From Bacteroidales bacterium UBA755 (lineage in GTDB: Bacteria; Bacteroidota; Bacteroidia; Bacteroidales; UBA932): a stretch of DNA of 12,455 nucleotides. The position numbers were made by a program, and so were the translations under genes. Below the pieces are notes generated by a model that saw only the letters and a list, made by a program, of their open reading frames with translations, made no database searches and was not told the origin of the DNA. Location of the stretch: NCBI GenBank assembly GCA_002297815.1, contig DBKH01000032.1, positions 1-12,455 of the forward strand, in the 5' to 3' direction. Shown here in pieces: positions 1 through 8,096 of this stretch; positions within the stretch are counted from its first letter, which is position 1, and every line of letters begins with the position of its first letter.

Positions 1-1025
1 GAATATATTTCGCGCTGATCGCTGCCATATTCGCTCTCGCTTCCTGCGAGGAATGGGACCAGGTCTTCACCACGGACTACGGCAAGGCCGATGTCTATGA
101 GCCTGTGACGATGACTCCGAACACGACCATCGCCCAGCTCAAGGCTTTGTACAAGAACGCCCCCGTAAAAATCGAAAAGGACATCCTTATCGGTGGACAG
201 GTCGTTTCTGAAGATCGCAGCGGCAATGTTTACAAGAGTCTTTACATTCAAGACGCCACAGGCGGAATCGAAGTGAAGATCGGTAAGAACGCCCTCTATA
301 ATGACTACAAACTCGGCCAGTGGGTCTATGTAAAGTGCAGCGGACTCACAGTCGGAGCTTATAACGGAATGATCCAGCTGGGCTACGCTGATCCTACCGG
401 TGAATATGAGACCTCCTACATCGAGGTTCAGTATCTGATTGACACTCACATATTCAAAGGAAGGATTGACACTCCGCTCCAGCCGAAGAGGGTCGCTGCG
501 GCTGATCTTCTGAAAGAGGAGAACCTTGGATGTTACGTCAAGCTTGACGGCCTGACCTACGGCAATGAAATCTTCTGCTTGATGTACATTGATTCCTACA
601 AGGACAAGAAGGCTTCATCCAACAGGATTTTCCTTTCTAGCACCGGCAAGAACTATGCTCCGGTGGCGGATCCGACATGGGGCATCACCACTTGGGCAAT
701 GTCAAAGCAGGGGTTCATTGATTACATCAATTCCGGAAAGTTTGATGAGGCCTATTCCGCTGACTATGCCAGACAAGTTTCGGATCCGGAGCTCAAGGCT
801 ACTTTGCTGAAGAACGCTTCCGCATATTCAGTGAGCCAGTACTTCAAGATGGACGGCAAGGACGTTCAGATCCGCACCAGCGGGTACTCCCGCTTCGCTG
901 ACACCCAGATCGATCCGGACATCCTCGCTGGTAAGCCAATCAACGTCAAAGGCATCCTCACCATCTATCAAGGCAAGGCCCAGTTCACCCTCATCGACCT
1001 TGACGGGGTGGAAATTGTTAAATAA
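1..1025 (+). CDS. DUF5689 domain lipoprotein, 5' end cut by window
   Basis: The reading frame is open from base 3, so the gene starts before the window. The first in-frame ATG (105) is internal. The first 15 codons give a hydrophobic stretch ending in the lipobox LASC, with its cysteine at 45-47, so only a few N-terminal residues are missing and the mature protein is an envelope lipoprotein of about 327 residues. The segment from TIAQLKALY through GNVYKSLYIQDATGGIEVKI to the GLTVGAYNGMIQLGY region fits DUF5689 as I know it, a Bacteroidota family with an OB-fold-like first half. The C-terminal part (TSGYSRFAD, then GILTIYQGKAQFTLIDLDGV) looks like a second small beta domain. No catalytic residues are recognisable and the function is unknown. 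The M3 peptidase gene follows after 17 bases with no terminator between them, so the two are probably co-transcribed. Confidence 0.85.
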   Translation, partial: IYFALIAAIFALASCEEWDQVFTTDYGKADVYEPVTMTPNTTIAQLKALYKNAPVKIEKDILIGGQVVSEDRSGNVYKSLYIQDATGGIEVKIGKNALYNDYKLGQWVYVKCSGLTVGAYNGMIQLGYADPTGEYETSYIEVQYLIDTHIFKGRIDTPLQPKRVAAADLLKEENLGCYVKLDGLTYGNEIFCLMYIDSYKDKKASSNRIFLSSTGKNYAPVADPTWGITTWAMSKQGFIDYINSGKFDEAYSADYARQVSDPELKATLLKNASAYSVSQYFKMDGKDVQIRTSGYSRFADTQIDPDILAGKPINVKGILTIYQGKAQFTLIDLDGVEIVK

Positions 1026-1042
1026 CAGTAAAATAGTATACA

Positions 1043-3088
1043 ATGAAGAAAACAGTCTTAGCAATTGGAGCGATCGCTATGATGGCAGCCTGCACACAGA
1101 CAAAGAGCAATCCGTTCCTTGAGGAATGGAACACACCGTACGGCATTCCACCGTTCGAGAAGATTCAGCTTACCGACTATATTCCTGCCATCAAGGCCGG
1201 GATTGAGGAGCAGAACAAGGAACTTGAGGCTATCCTTAACAATCAGGAGGCTCCGACATTCGAGAACACCGTGGCGGCTTACGAGTTGTCCGGCAAGACT
1301 TTGACCAAGACAGCCGCCGTCCTTTTCAACCTTCAGGAGACCGAGGGCAGCGATGAGATGAACAAGGTCGTCGAGGAGGCCACCGCGCTGATGACCGAGC
1401 ATGAGGACAACATCTCGATGAACAAGGCGTTCTTCGAGCGTGTCAAGACCGTCCAAGACGCTGATCAGAGCGGACTTACAAGAGAGCAGCAGATGGTGCT
1501 CAAGAAACTTTACCAGAGTTTCACCCGAAACGGTGTGGACCTTGACGAGGCCGCGCAGGCAAGACTCAAGGAGATCAACCAGAAGATTGCCGCTGCCCAA
1601 CAGAAATTCGGCACGAACCTGCTTGCCGAAAACAATGCCTTCAAGGAGAAATTCGGGATTCCAGTTTCATCCTACACCTCCGAGATGACTTCATGCGAGG
1701 ACAGAAGCCGCCGCGAGGCAATGTTCAAGGCTTACTCCTCAAGAGGCAACAATGGCAATGAATATGACAACAAGGCTCTCTGCCTTGAGATTCTGAAACT
1801 CCGCGCTGAGAAGGCCAAACTGCTTGGTTTCGACAACTTCGCCGCCTACCAGCTTGACGACAAGATGGCGCACGACCCGCAGACCGTTGACGCTTTCCTT
1901 GACAAGATCATAGGCCCGGCTGTCAGCAAAGCCAAGGAGGAGATTGCTGACATGCAGATGGTTATGGACGAGGACATCCAGGCGGGCAAGGTGGCCGCTG
2001 GCTCCAAGATCGAGTCTTGGGACTGGTTCTACTATGCCGAGAAGGTGCGCGCGCGGAAATATTCATTGGACGAAAATCTGACAAAGCCATATTTCCGGAT
2101 GGAGAATGTCCGCGACGGCATATTCTTCGCTGCCCACAAGCTCTACGGCATCAATGTCGAGCCGCTGAAGGACGTGCCGCTTTACAATCCTGCGGTCGAG
2201 GCTTTCAAGGTCACCGATGCCGACGGCAGCCTTCTTGGAATATTCTCGACTGACTACTTCCCTCGCGCTTCGAAGAGAGGCGGAGCGTGGATGACGAATT
2301 TCCGTGGGCAATATGTTGATGCTGAGGGTAATGATGTTCGTCCAATCATTATCAATGTCGGAAATATGACCGCTCCGACCGACTCTCTTCCTGCCCTCTT
2401 CACCATCGATGAGGTCGAGACTGTGTTCCACGAGTTCGGTCACGCCCTTCACGGACTGCTCACGAAGTGTCACTATCCTTCGGTCAGCGGCACGAATGTG
2501 GCCCGTGATTTTGTTGAGACATTTTCTCAGTTCAACGAGAATTGGGCCTTCCAGCCTGAGATTCTCGCCGAATATGCCAAGCATTACGAGACGGGTGAGG
2601 TCATTCCAGACTCTCTCGTCACGAAGATCAACAACGCCAGGAAGTTCAACCAGGGCTTCATGACCTCCGAGCTTTGCGCTGCCTCCATTCTTGACATGAA
2701 GTGGCACGAGCTCACCGAGGCCGACCTTGCGGAGCTTTCCGAGGGCGATCAGGCCGCGAATGTGGCTGATTTCGAGAAGAAGGTCTGCAAGGAGATGGGT
2801 CTCATCGACGAGATCATCCCTCGCTACCGCACCACCTATTTCAACCACATCTTCAACAGCGGCTACAGTGCCGGTTACTACAGCTATCTCTGGGCCGAGG
2901 TTCTGGACAAGGATGCCTTCGAGTACTTCAAGCAGCAGGGAATATACAATCCTGAGGTCGCACTGAAGTTCCGTCAGACCTTCCTTGAGAAGGGTGGCAG
3001 CGAGGAGCCGATGACCCTCTACCTTTCCTTCCGTGGCGCCCAGCCTGATCCCGGTGCCCTCCTCCGTGCCCGCGGACTGACAGAGTAA
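1043..3088 (+). CDS. dcp: M3 family zinc metallopeptidase, Dcp-like lipoprotein
   Basis: This is a peptidyl-dipeptidase-type oligopeptidase of 681 residues, the usual M3A length. M3 enzymes cleave short peptides inside a deep channel; Dcp members release C-terminal dipeptides. The zinc site is intact: HEFGH at residues 463-467 gives two histidines and the catalytic glutamate, and E492 in the ARDFVE motif is the third ligand, at the spacing expected for the family. The GYSAGYYSY segment (607-615) supplies the tyrosines that position substrate and stabilise the transition state. The N-terminus is a lipoprotein signal with lipobox MAAC (Cys17), so the protein is exported and lipid-anchored, unlike cytoplasmic E. 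coli Dcp. The ATG at 1043 is chosen because it gives a complete signal peptide; no Shine-Dalgarno is visible. It probably shares a transcript with the DUF5689 gene. The exact specificity (Dcp or oligopeptidase A type) cannot be read from sequence. Confidence 0.93.
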   Translation: MKKTVLAIGAIAMMAACTQTKSNPFLEEWNTPYGIPPFEKIQLTDYIPAIKAGIEEQNKELEAILNNQEAPTFENTVAAYELSGKTLTKTAAVLFNLQETEGSDEMNKVVEEATALMTEHEDNISMNKAFFERVKTVQDADQSGLTREQQMVLKKLYQSFTRNGVDLDEAAQARLKEINQKIAAAQQKFGTNLLAENNAFKEKFGIPVSSYTSEMTSCEDRSRREAMFKAYSSRGNNGNEYDNKALCLEILKLRAEKAKLLGFDNFAAYQLDDKMAHDPQTVDAFLDKIIGPAVSKAKEEIADMQMVMDEDIQAGKVAAGSKIESWDWFYYAEKVRARKYSLDENLTKPYFRMENVRDGIFFAAHKLYGINVEPLKDVPLYNPAVEAFKVTDADGSLLGIFSTDYFPRASKRGGAWMTNFRGQYVDAEGNDVRPIIINVGNMTAPTDSLPALFTIDEVETVFHEFGHALHGLLTKCHYPSVSGTNVARDFVETFSQFNENWAFQPEILAEYAKHYETGEVIPDSLVTKINNARKFNQGFMTSELCAASILDMKWHELTEADLAELSEGDQAANVADFEKKVCKEMGLIDEIIPRYRTTYFNHIFNSGYSAGYYSYLWAEVLDKDAFEYFKQQGIYNPEVALKFRQTFLEKGGSEEPMTLYLSFRGAQPDPGALLRARGLTE

Positions 3089-3102
3089 TAGAATGGTAGT
3101 TT

Positions 3103-3124
3103 GAAGAAGGGTATGTCCTTCTTC
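3103..3124 (+). terminator. hairpin just after the M3 peptidase gene
   Basis: An 8-bp perfect inverted repeat (GAAGAAGG / CCTTCTTC) with a 6-base loop starts 15 bases after the stop codon. No T-run follows, so it may be an mRNA 3'-end stabilising hairpin or a weak terminator rather than a classical intrinsic one. Confidence 0.4.
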
Positions 3125-3151
3125 TATCCCAATGATTGAATACTATTCCAT

Positions 3152-3177
3152 CGGTCACTGAGCCTGTCGAAGTGCCG
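3152..3177 (+). repeat. REP-like hairpin repeat, copy A
   Basis: This copy contains the core GAGCCTGTCGA flanked by short complementary arms (CGG-T-CACT / AGTGCCG with one bulged T). It matches copy B at 7998-8022 at nearly every position. The arm bases that differ include a swap that keeps pairing (A3157-T3173 here, G8003-C8019 there). It lies about 64 bases after a stop codon. Related short elements with a TTCGACAAGCTCAG-like core are, to my recollection, widespread between bacterial genes. Confidence 0.6.
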
Positions 3178-3208
3178 GCAATACATAAAGCAACTGCTGA
3201 CAGAAGGG

Positions 3209-3268
3209 CAGAAAAAAGGCAAATGGCGAATTTTGCACGTTACCAAAATTCGCCATTTGATTTTTCTG
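3209..3268 (+). terminator. long-stem terminator, possibly bidirectional
   Basis: A perfect 16-bp stem (3220-3235 with 3244-3259) encloses an 8-base loop. Outside a small internal bulge, CAGAAAAA (3209-3216) pairs with TTTTTCTG (3261-3268). The T-run follows the stem on the + strand and the A-run gives a matching U-tract on the - strand, so it could stop transcription from both sides. It probably ends the DUF5689-M3 transcript and insulates the ATPase gene. Confidence 0.65.
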
Positions 3269-3369
3269 TCCTAAAGCGCATTGCCAAAGTCTTTGCAGAC
3301 AACACTCAGGCACTTAGGCGGTTAGTTCATGAGAAGGCTTACTGAGGTGTCAAACTGATATATTTCGTT

Positions 3370-3383
3370 ATATAAATTTATAT
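3370..3383. repeat. AT-only palindrome upstream of the ATPase promoter
   Basis: ATATAAATTTATAT is a perfect 14-base palindrome inside a very AT-rich stretch (about 3357-3412), some 25 bases upstream of the -33 box. It could act as an UP-like or melting element or an operator. The bases between 3269 and 3356 hold nothing else I can recognise. Confidence 0.4.
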
Positions 3384-3406
3384 GAAATAAAATTATATTA
3401 AATAAG

Positions 3407-3438
3407 ATTGTATAATCCCCAGAAACCACCTATCTTTG
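3407..3438 (+). promoter_or_regulatory. Bacteroidota-type promoter of the ATPase gene
   Basis: The -7 box TATCTTTG (3431-3438, followed by C) fits the TAnnTTTG consensus exactly. ATTG at 3407-3410 is a one-mismatch -33 box at 20-base spacing. Transcription would begin near 3443-3445, only about 8-10 bases before the ATG at 3453. This rules out the TTG at 3408 as the start, since it lies in the -33 box. Confidence 0.65.
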
Positions 3439-3452
3439 CGAAAAAGAATCAG

Positions 3453-4586
3453 ATGGACGTTCCTTTTGTATATGGTAAGATTGTCGCGGCCGAGGACTTT
3501 ACCGACAGAGAAAATGAGACCGCCAAGCTTTTGGCTAACATCGGCTCGCTGACAAACACGGTGATAATTTCCCCAAGAAGATGGGGAAAATCTTCCCTTG
3601 TGTCCAAAGTCATCGGAATAGCCGAGGCGAGCGGCAAGGATCACCTGTTTGTAAGGATGAATATCTTCAAATGCGGTGATGAGCAGGAATTCTATCAGAC
3701 TTATGCAAAGAGCATCATGTCGCAAATCTCATCGACACTGGAGAACATGATGTCCAATGCGAAGGAATTCATCTCGTCACTTCTTCCTAAGGTCGCGTTG
3801 TCTGACCCGACAGGACAATACGAGCTCTCATTCGGGCTTGATGTTAAATCCAATCCCATTGGTGAGGACATTCTTGATCTGCCGCAAAGAATCGCCACTA
3901 AAAAAGGGAAAAAGATCATTGCCTGCATAGACGAGTTCCAGCAGATTGGAGAGTTCGCAGGCTCTGCCAGGTTTCAGAAGATTCTTCGCAACCATTGGCA
4001 GGAGCAATCTGATGTGGCGTATGTCCTTTATGGAAGCAAAAAGCACATGATGCTGAATATTTTCGGTGAATACAACAGTCCTTTCTACAGATTCGGCGAC
4101 ATTCTATTTCTCCCCAAAATTTCCAATAAGGACTGGTGTGATTATATAGTTGGCCGATTTTCAAATACAGGTAAGTCGATAAGCCCTGATGTGGCGTCAT
4201 ATCTGGCCGAAAGGGTTGACAACCACTCGTACTATGTGCAGCAACTCGCGCAGGCATGTTGGCTCCGAAGCACGGTGAGTTGCTCCGAAAGTGTTGTTGA
4301 TTCCGCTCTGGAAAGCATAATGGACTCTTTGAACCTTCAATTCCTGAACACAATGGATTCCCTGACCGAGAAACAACGCAACTATCTGTGTGCGGTCGCT
4401 GACGGTGTAGAGCACTTCAGTTCCACCGAAACCTTATCTCGTTACAAACTGGGGACAAACGGGAATGTACGCATCATGAGAGATGCATTGAGAAAGAGGG
4501 ACATAATAGATGTGGAAGGGAAACGTGTATTCATTCAGGATCCGATGTTTCTCCTTTGGCTGAAAACTCAGTACCGGACCTTCTGA
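3453..4586 (+). CDS. archaeal-type P-loop ATPase (ATPase_2-like)
   Basis: The protein has 377 residues from the ATG at 3453; a longer reading from TTG 3408 would run through the promoter. It opens with FVYGKIVAAEDFTDRENE, the typical N-terminal strand and FxxRExE signature of this STAND-like/AAA family. Walker A is SPRRWGKS (40-47), the variant P-loop usual for the group. Walker B is IIACIDE (about 155-161), followed by FQQI. The C-terminal third (from LTEKQRNYL to FIQDPMFLLWLK) resembles the winged-helix domain of these ATPases. No signal peptide or membrane segment is seen, so it should be cytoplasmic. Bacteroidales genomes often carry several such orphan ATPases, and their substrates are mostly unknown. 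The gene has its own promoter, and no terminator is visible before the tricorn gene 43 bases on, so read-through is possible. Neither neighbour suggests a role. Confidence 0.85.
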   Translation: MDVPFVYGKIVAAEDFTDRENETAKLLANIGSLTNTVIISPRRWGKSSLVSKVIGIAEASGKDHLFVRMNIFKCGDEQEFYQTYAKSIMSQISSTLENMMSNAKEFISSLLPKVALSDPTGQYELSFGLDVKSNPIGEDILDLPQRIATKKGKKIIACIDEFQQIGEFAGSARFQKILRNHWQEQSDVAYVLYGSKKHMMLNIFGEYNSPFYRFGDILFLPKISNKDWCDYIVGRFSNTGKSISPDVASYLAERVDNHSYYVQQLAQACWLRSTVSCSESVVDSALESIMDSLNLQFLNTMDSLTEKQRNYLCAVADGVEHFSSTETLSRYKLGTNGNVRIMRDALRKRDIIDVEGKRVFIQDPMFLLWLKTQYRTF

Positions 4587-4629
4587 ACCTGGCCTGGCTG
4601 AAAGAAACATATATGGTTTTATGATAGTT

Positions 4630-7600
4630 ATGAAGAAAATCTTTTTGACACTCCTTTTGGGAGGGATGACGCTTTCTGCGGTCGCTTCGACAAACTCAGC
4701 GACTGATGAGGCGCGACTGTTGAGGTTCCCGGCGACAAACGGGACAGATGTTGTGTTCTCCTACGCTGGTGACCTGTTCACGGCACCGCTGACAGGTGGC
4801 GAGGCGCGCCGCCTGACCTCACACATCGGTTACGAGATGTTCGCGCACTACTCTCCGGACGGCAAGACCATCGCCTTCACCGGGGAATATGACGGCAACC
4901 GAGAGATTTACATCATCCCGGCCAGAGGCGGTGAACCAGTGCGCCTTACCTACACGGCCACTAACGAACGAGATGACCTTGGCGACAGAATGGGCCCCAA
5001 CAACATCGTGATGGGATGGACACCTGACGGAAAGAACATCATATTCAGAAACCGCACAGGCGATGGCTTCTCTGGCAAGCTTTGGACGGTCTCCGTGAAT
5101 GGTGGCATGCCGAAGGAGATTCCGCTTCCGGAAGGAGGCTTCTGCTCTTATTCGCCTGACGGAAAGAAACTTGCCTACAACCGGGTGATGAGGGAGTTCA
5201 GGACATGGAAATATTACCGTGGCGGAATGGCCGATGAGGTCTGGATTTATGACGGCAAGAAAGTCGAGAAGATCACCGACAACCCGGCACAGGACATATT
5301 CCCTATGTGGGTCGGTGACGAGATTTATTTCGCTTCCGACCGCGACATGACGATGAATCTGTTCGTCTATAACACGAAGACCAAGGCCACGACAAAGGTG
5401 ACATCTTTCGATGACTATGACGTGAAGTTTCCTAGCACCAACGGAAAACTCATCGTGTTCGAAAAAGGCGGCTACCTCTACAAACTTGATCCGGCCACGA
5501 AGACCACCGAACAGATCCACATCACCCTCGGTTCAGACCTTGTCTATGCAAGGGCAGAGAGAATGAATGTCGGCAAGAAGGGCCGCTCGTCGTTCAGCCT
5601 TTCCCCTGACGGAAAGAGAATGGCCGTGACTGCCCGTGGAGAAGTCTTCGACGTGCCTGTCGGAAAGGGCATTACCCGCAATATCACCAAGACCCCCGGC
5701 TCCAACGAGCGCAGCGCTGACTGGAGTCCAGACGGTAAGTACATCGCCTTCATCGGTGACGGGACAGGAGAGACCGAGGTCTATCTTTACGATGTCGCTG
5801 CCGGCAGCGAGCCTGTCCAGATCACCAAGGACAACGACACCTACATCCGCGACCTCCAGTGGAGCCCGGACAGTAAGCACATCCTCTACACAGACCGCAA
5901 GAACCGCATCGTTGAGGTCGATCCGTTCGCCAAGACCGTCAGGACAGTGCTCCAGTGCCCTGAGCAGGAAATCAGGGATGTTGAATATTCCCCTGACAGC
6001 AAATGGCTTACCTACAGCCGCCCGGCACCGAACAGGATGAGCGTGGTCTATGTCTACAACCTCGCTTCTGGCAAGGAATATCCTGTCACGGAGAAATGGT
6101 ACGACTCCAGCTCACCAACCTTCTCTTCTGATGGCAAGTACTTGATATTCACTTCTGATTGCGACTTCCGTCCGATCTACAGCTGGATTGAGTGGAACTT
6201 CGCTTACACAGACAGAAGCGGAGTCTACATGACGATGCTCGCGTCCGTCACGCCTTCTCCGCTGCTCCCGACTGACAGCGAGTCCTTGAATATTCAGGAA
6301 TCAGAGAAAGACGCTTCCCCTGCCGAGGCCGACAAGAAACCGGCTAAAGGAGGCAAGGCTGCCAAAGATCAGAAGGACGCTAAGGATTCAGGCAAGAGTT
6401 CCGTGGACGTGAAGATCGACGTGGACGGCCTTCTTGACAGGACCATCAAGCTTCCGATCGGTGGCTCACGCTCGTACTTCAGCGATGGCAAGAAACTTTG
6501 GTACAGGGATGGCCGTGGCACTCAAGTGTTTGATTTCGAGACCGGCAAGTCCGAGCAGTGCTCCGATGGAATGGTCATCTACCGTCCGGGCGACAAGAAG
6601 GCGCTCTCTACAGCCAAAGGCAAATGGACAGCCGTCAACTTCCCATCAGCGAAAGTCGGTGGAGGCGAGGCCATCGACCTCGACAACATGTACACGACCG
6701 TTGACTACGCCCAGGAGTGGCCTCAGATCTTTGACGAGGTTTGGAGAGCGTTCCGCGACGGCTACTATCTTGAGAATATGCATGGACGCGACTGGAAGGC
6801 GGTAAAAGAAAAGTACGCTGCCCTTCTGCCTTACGTCAAGACCCGTCTGGATCTCAACTATGTTATCGGTGGGATGATCGGAGAGGTCGCCAGCGGCCAC
6901 GCCTACGTCAATCCGGGCGACTACCCTAAACCGGAACGCATCCAGATGGGACTTCTCGGAGCCAAGATGAGCAAGGACAAGAGTGGCTATTTCAAGATTG
7001 ACCACATCTATTCCGGAGCCGTTTACAGAAGCGAACTCCGTTCCCCGTTGACCGAACCTGGGATGAATATTAAAGAGGGTGACTTCATCACAGCCATTGA
7101 CGGTCAGTCGCTTAAAGAAGTTGATAACATCTACAAACTCCTTGTCGGCAAGGCTGGCAAGCTCGTGGAACTGACTGTCAGCAAATCAGCCGCAGATGGT
7201 GGACGCAAAGTCGTTGTCAAACCGATAGCTGATGAATATCCTCTCGAACATTACGAGTGGGTGATGAGGAATATTCGCACCGTTGAGGAGAAATCAGGTG
7301 GCAAGGTCGGCTACATCTATATTCCTGACATGGGACCTGAGGGCCTGAACGAGTTCGCCCGCTGGTACTATCCGCAGCTGGACAAGGAGGCACTCATCAT
7401 CGACGACCGCGCCAACGGTGGCGGAAACATCTCCCCAATGGTCATTGAGAGGCTTTTGCGCAAGGTCTATAGGATGACGATGTACAGGAACTCCAACCAG
7501 AACGGAACCATCCCAGAAGCAACCCACACTGGCCCTAAGGTGCTGCTGATCAACAAATATTCCGCCTCCGACGGAGACCTCTTCCCGTGGAGTTTCAAGG

Positions 7601-7929
7601 CGAATAACCTCGGAACTGTGATCGGCACCAGAACTTGGGGCGGCATCGTGGGCATCAGTGGCTCGCTGCCTTACATGGACGGAACTGACGTGCGTGTGCC
7701 GTTCTTCACGAACTACGATGCTGCAACGGGACAGTGGATTGTCGAGAACCACGGAGTTGATCCAGACATCCTGCTTGACAATGATCCGATTAAGGAATAT
7801 GCCGGTGAGGATCAGCAGCTTAATAAGGCCATCGAGACCGCCCTCCAGCAGATCAAGGACCGCAAGCCGCTTCCTAAGACTCCGGCTCCGCGTACCTTCA
7901 AGGATCTCGGACTTCCCCAGATTAAGTAA
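4630..7929 (+). CDS. exported tricorn-like S41 protease
   Basis: The protein has 1,099 residues, close to archaeal tricorn. The ATG at 4630 is preferred over one three codons upstream because it yields a clean signal peptide (MKKIFLTLLLGG..., cleavage after AVA at residue 19), so the enzyme acts in the periplasm. From about residue 74, repeated SPDGK/SPDSK blades form two TolB/WD40-like propellers that in tricorn channel peptides. A Lys/Ala/Asp-rich linker (about 547-596) interrupts the second. A PDZ domain spans about 772-850. The C-terminal S41 core has the GHAYV histidine (H757), the DDRANGGGN active-site strand (925-933), the nucleophile in SASDGD (S980) and the glutamate in VENHGVDPD (E1039). 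By family comparison the catalytic set is complete. Tricorn trims oligopeptides to small fragments, so this enzyme likely degrades peptides in the envelope. A strong terminator follows. Confidence 0.93.
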   Translation: MKKIFLTLLLGGMTLSAVASTNSATDEARLLRFPATNGTDVVFSYAGDLFTAPLTGGEARRLTSHIGYEMFAHYSPDGKTIAFTGEYDGNREIYIIPARGGEPVRLTYTATNERDDLGDRMGPNNIVMGWTPDGKNIIFRNRTGDGFSGKLWTVSVNGGMPKEIPLPEGGFCSYSPDGKKLAYNRVMREFRTWKYYRGGMADEVWIYDGKKVEKITDNPAQDIFPMWVGDEIYFASDRDMTMNLFVYNTKTKATTKVTSFDDYDVKFPSTNGKLIVFEKGGYLYKLDPATKTTEQIHITLGSDLVYARAERMNVGKKGRSSFSLSPDGKRMAVTARGEVFDVPVGKGITRNITKTPGSNERSADWSPDGKYIAFIGDGTGETEVYLYDVAAGSEPVQITKDNDTYIRDLQWSPDSKHILYTDRKNRIVEVDPFAKTVRTVLQCPEQEIRDVEYSPDSKWLTYSRPAPNRMSVVYVYNLASGKEYPVTEKWYDSSSPTFSSDGKYLIFTSDCDFRPIYSWIEWNFAYTDRSGVYMTMLASVTPSPLLPTDSESLNIQESEKDASPAEADKKPAKGGKAAKDQKDAKDSGKSSVDVKIDVDGLLDRTIKLPIGGSRSYFSDGKKLWYRDGRGTQVFDFETGKSEQCSDGMVIYRPGDKKALSTAKGKWTAVNFPSAKVGGGEAIDLDNMYTTVDYAQEWPQIFDEVWRAFRDGYYLENMHGRDWKAVKEKYAALLPYVKTRLDLNYVIGGMIGEVASGHAYVNPGDYPKPERIQMGLLGAKMSKDKSGYFKIDHIYSGAVYRSELRSPLTEPGMNIKEGDFITAIDGQSLKEVDNIYKLLVGKAGKLVELTVSKSAADGGRKVVVKPIADEYPLEHYEWVMRNIRTVEEKSGGKVGYIYIPDMGPEGLNEFARWYYPQLDKEALIIDDRANGGGNISPMVIERLLRKVYRMTMYRNSNQNGTIPEATHTGPKVLLINKYSASDGDLFPWSFKANNLGTVIGTRTWGGIVGISGSLPYMDGTDVRVPFFTNYDAATGQWIVENHGVDPDILLDNDPIKEYAGEDQQLNKAIETALQQIKDRKPLPKTPAPRTFKDLGLPQIK

Positions 7930-7966
7930 CTGATTTTTGTTTAGAGCGCTAAACAGCTTCTTAGGG

Positions 7967-8029
7967 CGCTTCGGAAAGCTCAGCGACCATCTTTTCCCGG
8001 TCGCTGAGCTTGTCGAAGCGACTTTTTTT
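7967..8029 (+). terminator. intrinsic terminator of the tricorn gene, built on a repeat
   Basis: Arm 7967-7988 pairs with arm 7999-8020 over 22 bases with two mismatches around a 10-base loop, followed two bases later by seven Ts (8023-8029). The right arm is REP-like repeat copy B; the left arm is a degenerate inverted copy of it. It lies 38 bases after the stop codon. Confidence 0.9.
7998..8022 (+). repeat. REP-like hairpin repeat, copy B
   Basis: GTCGCT (8000-8005) and AGCGAC (8017-8022) are perfect complements around the 11-base loop GAGCTTGTCGA. Copy A at 3152-3177 has the same orientation and core. Here the repeat forms the descending arm of the terminator. Confidence 0.65.
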
Positions 8030-8057
8030 ATGTTATCTAAACTTATGGTTGTTTGCT

Positions 8058-8074
8058 TGCAACTTGCGGTTGCA
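8058..8074. promoter_or_regulatory. dyad upstream of the first TPR regulator
   Basis: TGCAAC (8058-8063) and GTTGCA (8069-8074) are a perfect 6-5-6 inverted repeat, with its right end 34 bases before the ATG at 8109, where promoter recognition is expected. It could be an operator. The right arm contains a TTG, but the spacing to the -7-like box at 8097 is too long for a good -33 box. Confidence 0.35.
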
Positions 8075-8096
8075 GAAAGTATTCTGAATTATTCTT

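Noticed and set aside
2063..2848. 261-codon open frame on the - strand
   Set aside because: It lies wholly inside the M3 peptidase gene, opposite its catalytic region. The + strand protein has all family motifs, and the antisense product shows no recognisable domain.
3136..3345. 69-codon + strand frame in the spacer before the ATPase
   Set aside because: It starts at TTG, runs through the REP-like repeat and both arms of the long stem, and has no promoter. It is better read as repeat and terminator DNA, though its later part is reported as a finding.
3408..3452. TTG start extending the ATPase by 15 residues
   Set aside because: The segment contains the promoter -33 and -7 boxes, and the usual family N-terminus begins at the ATG at 3453.
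4819..5520. 233-codon open frame on the - strand inside the tricorn gene
   Set aside because: Mirror frame of GC-rich coding sequence. The sense strand encodes clear propeller repeats and the antisense has no domain or start signals.
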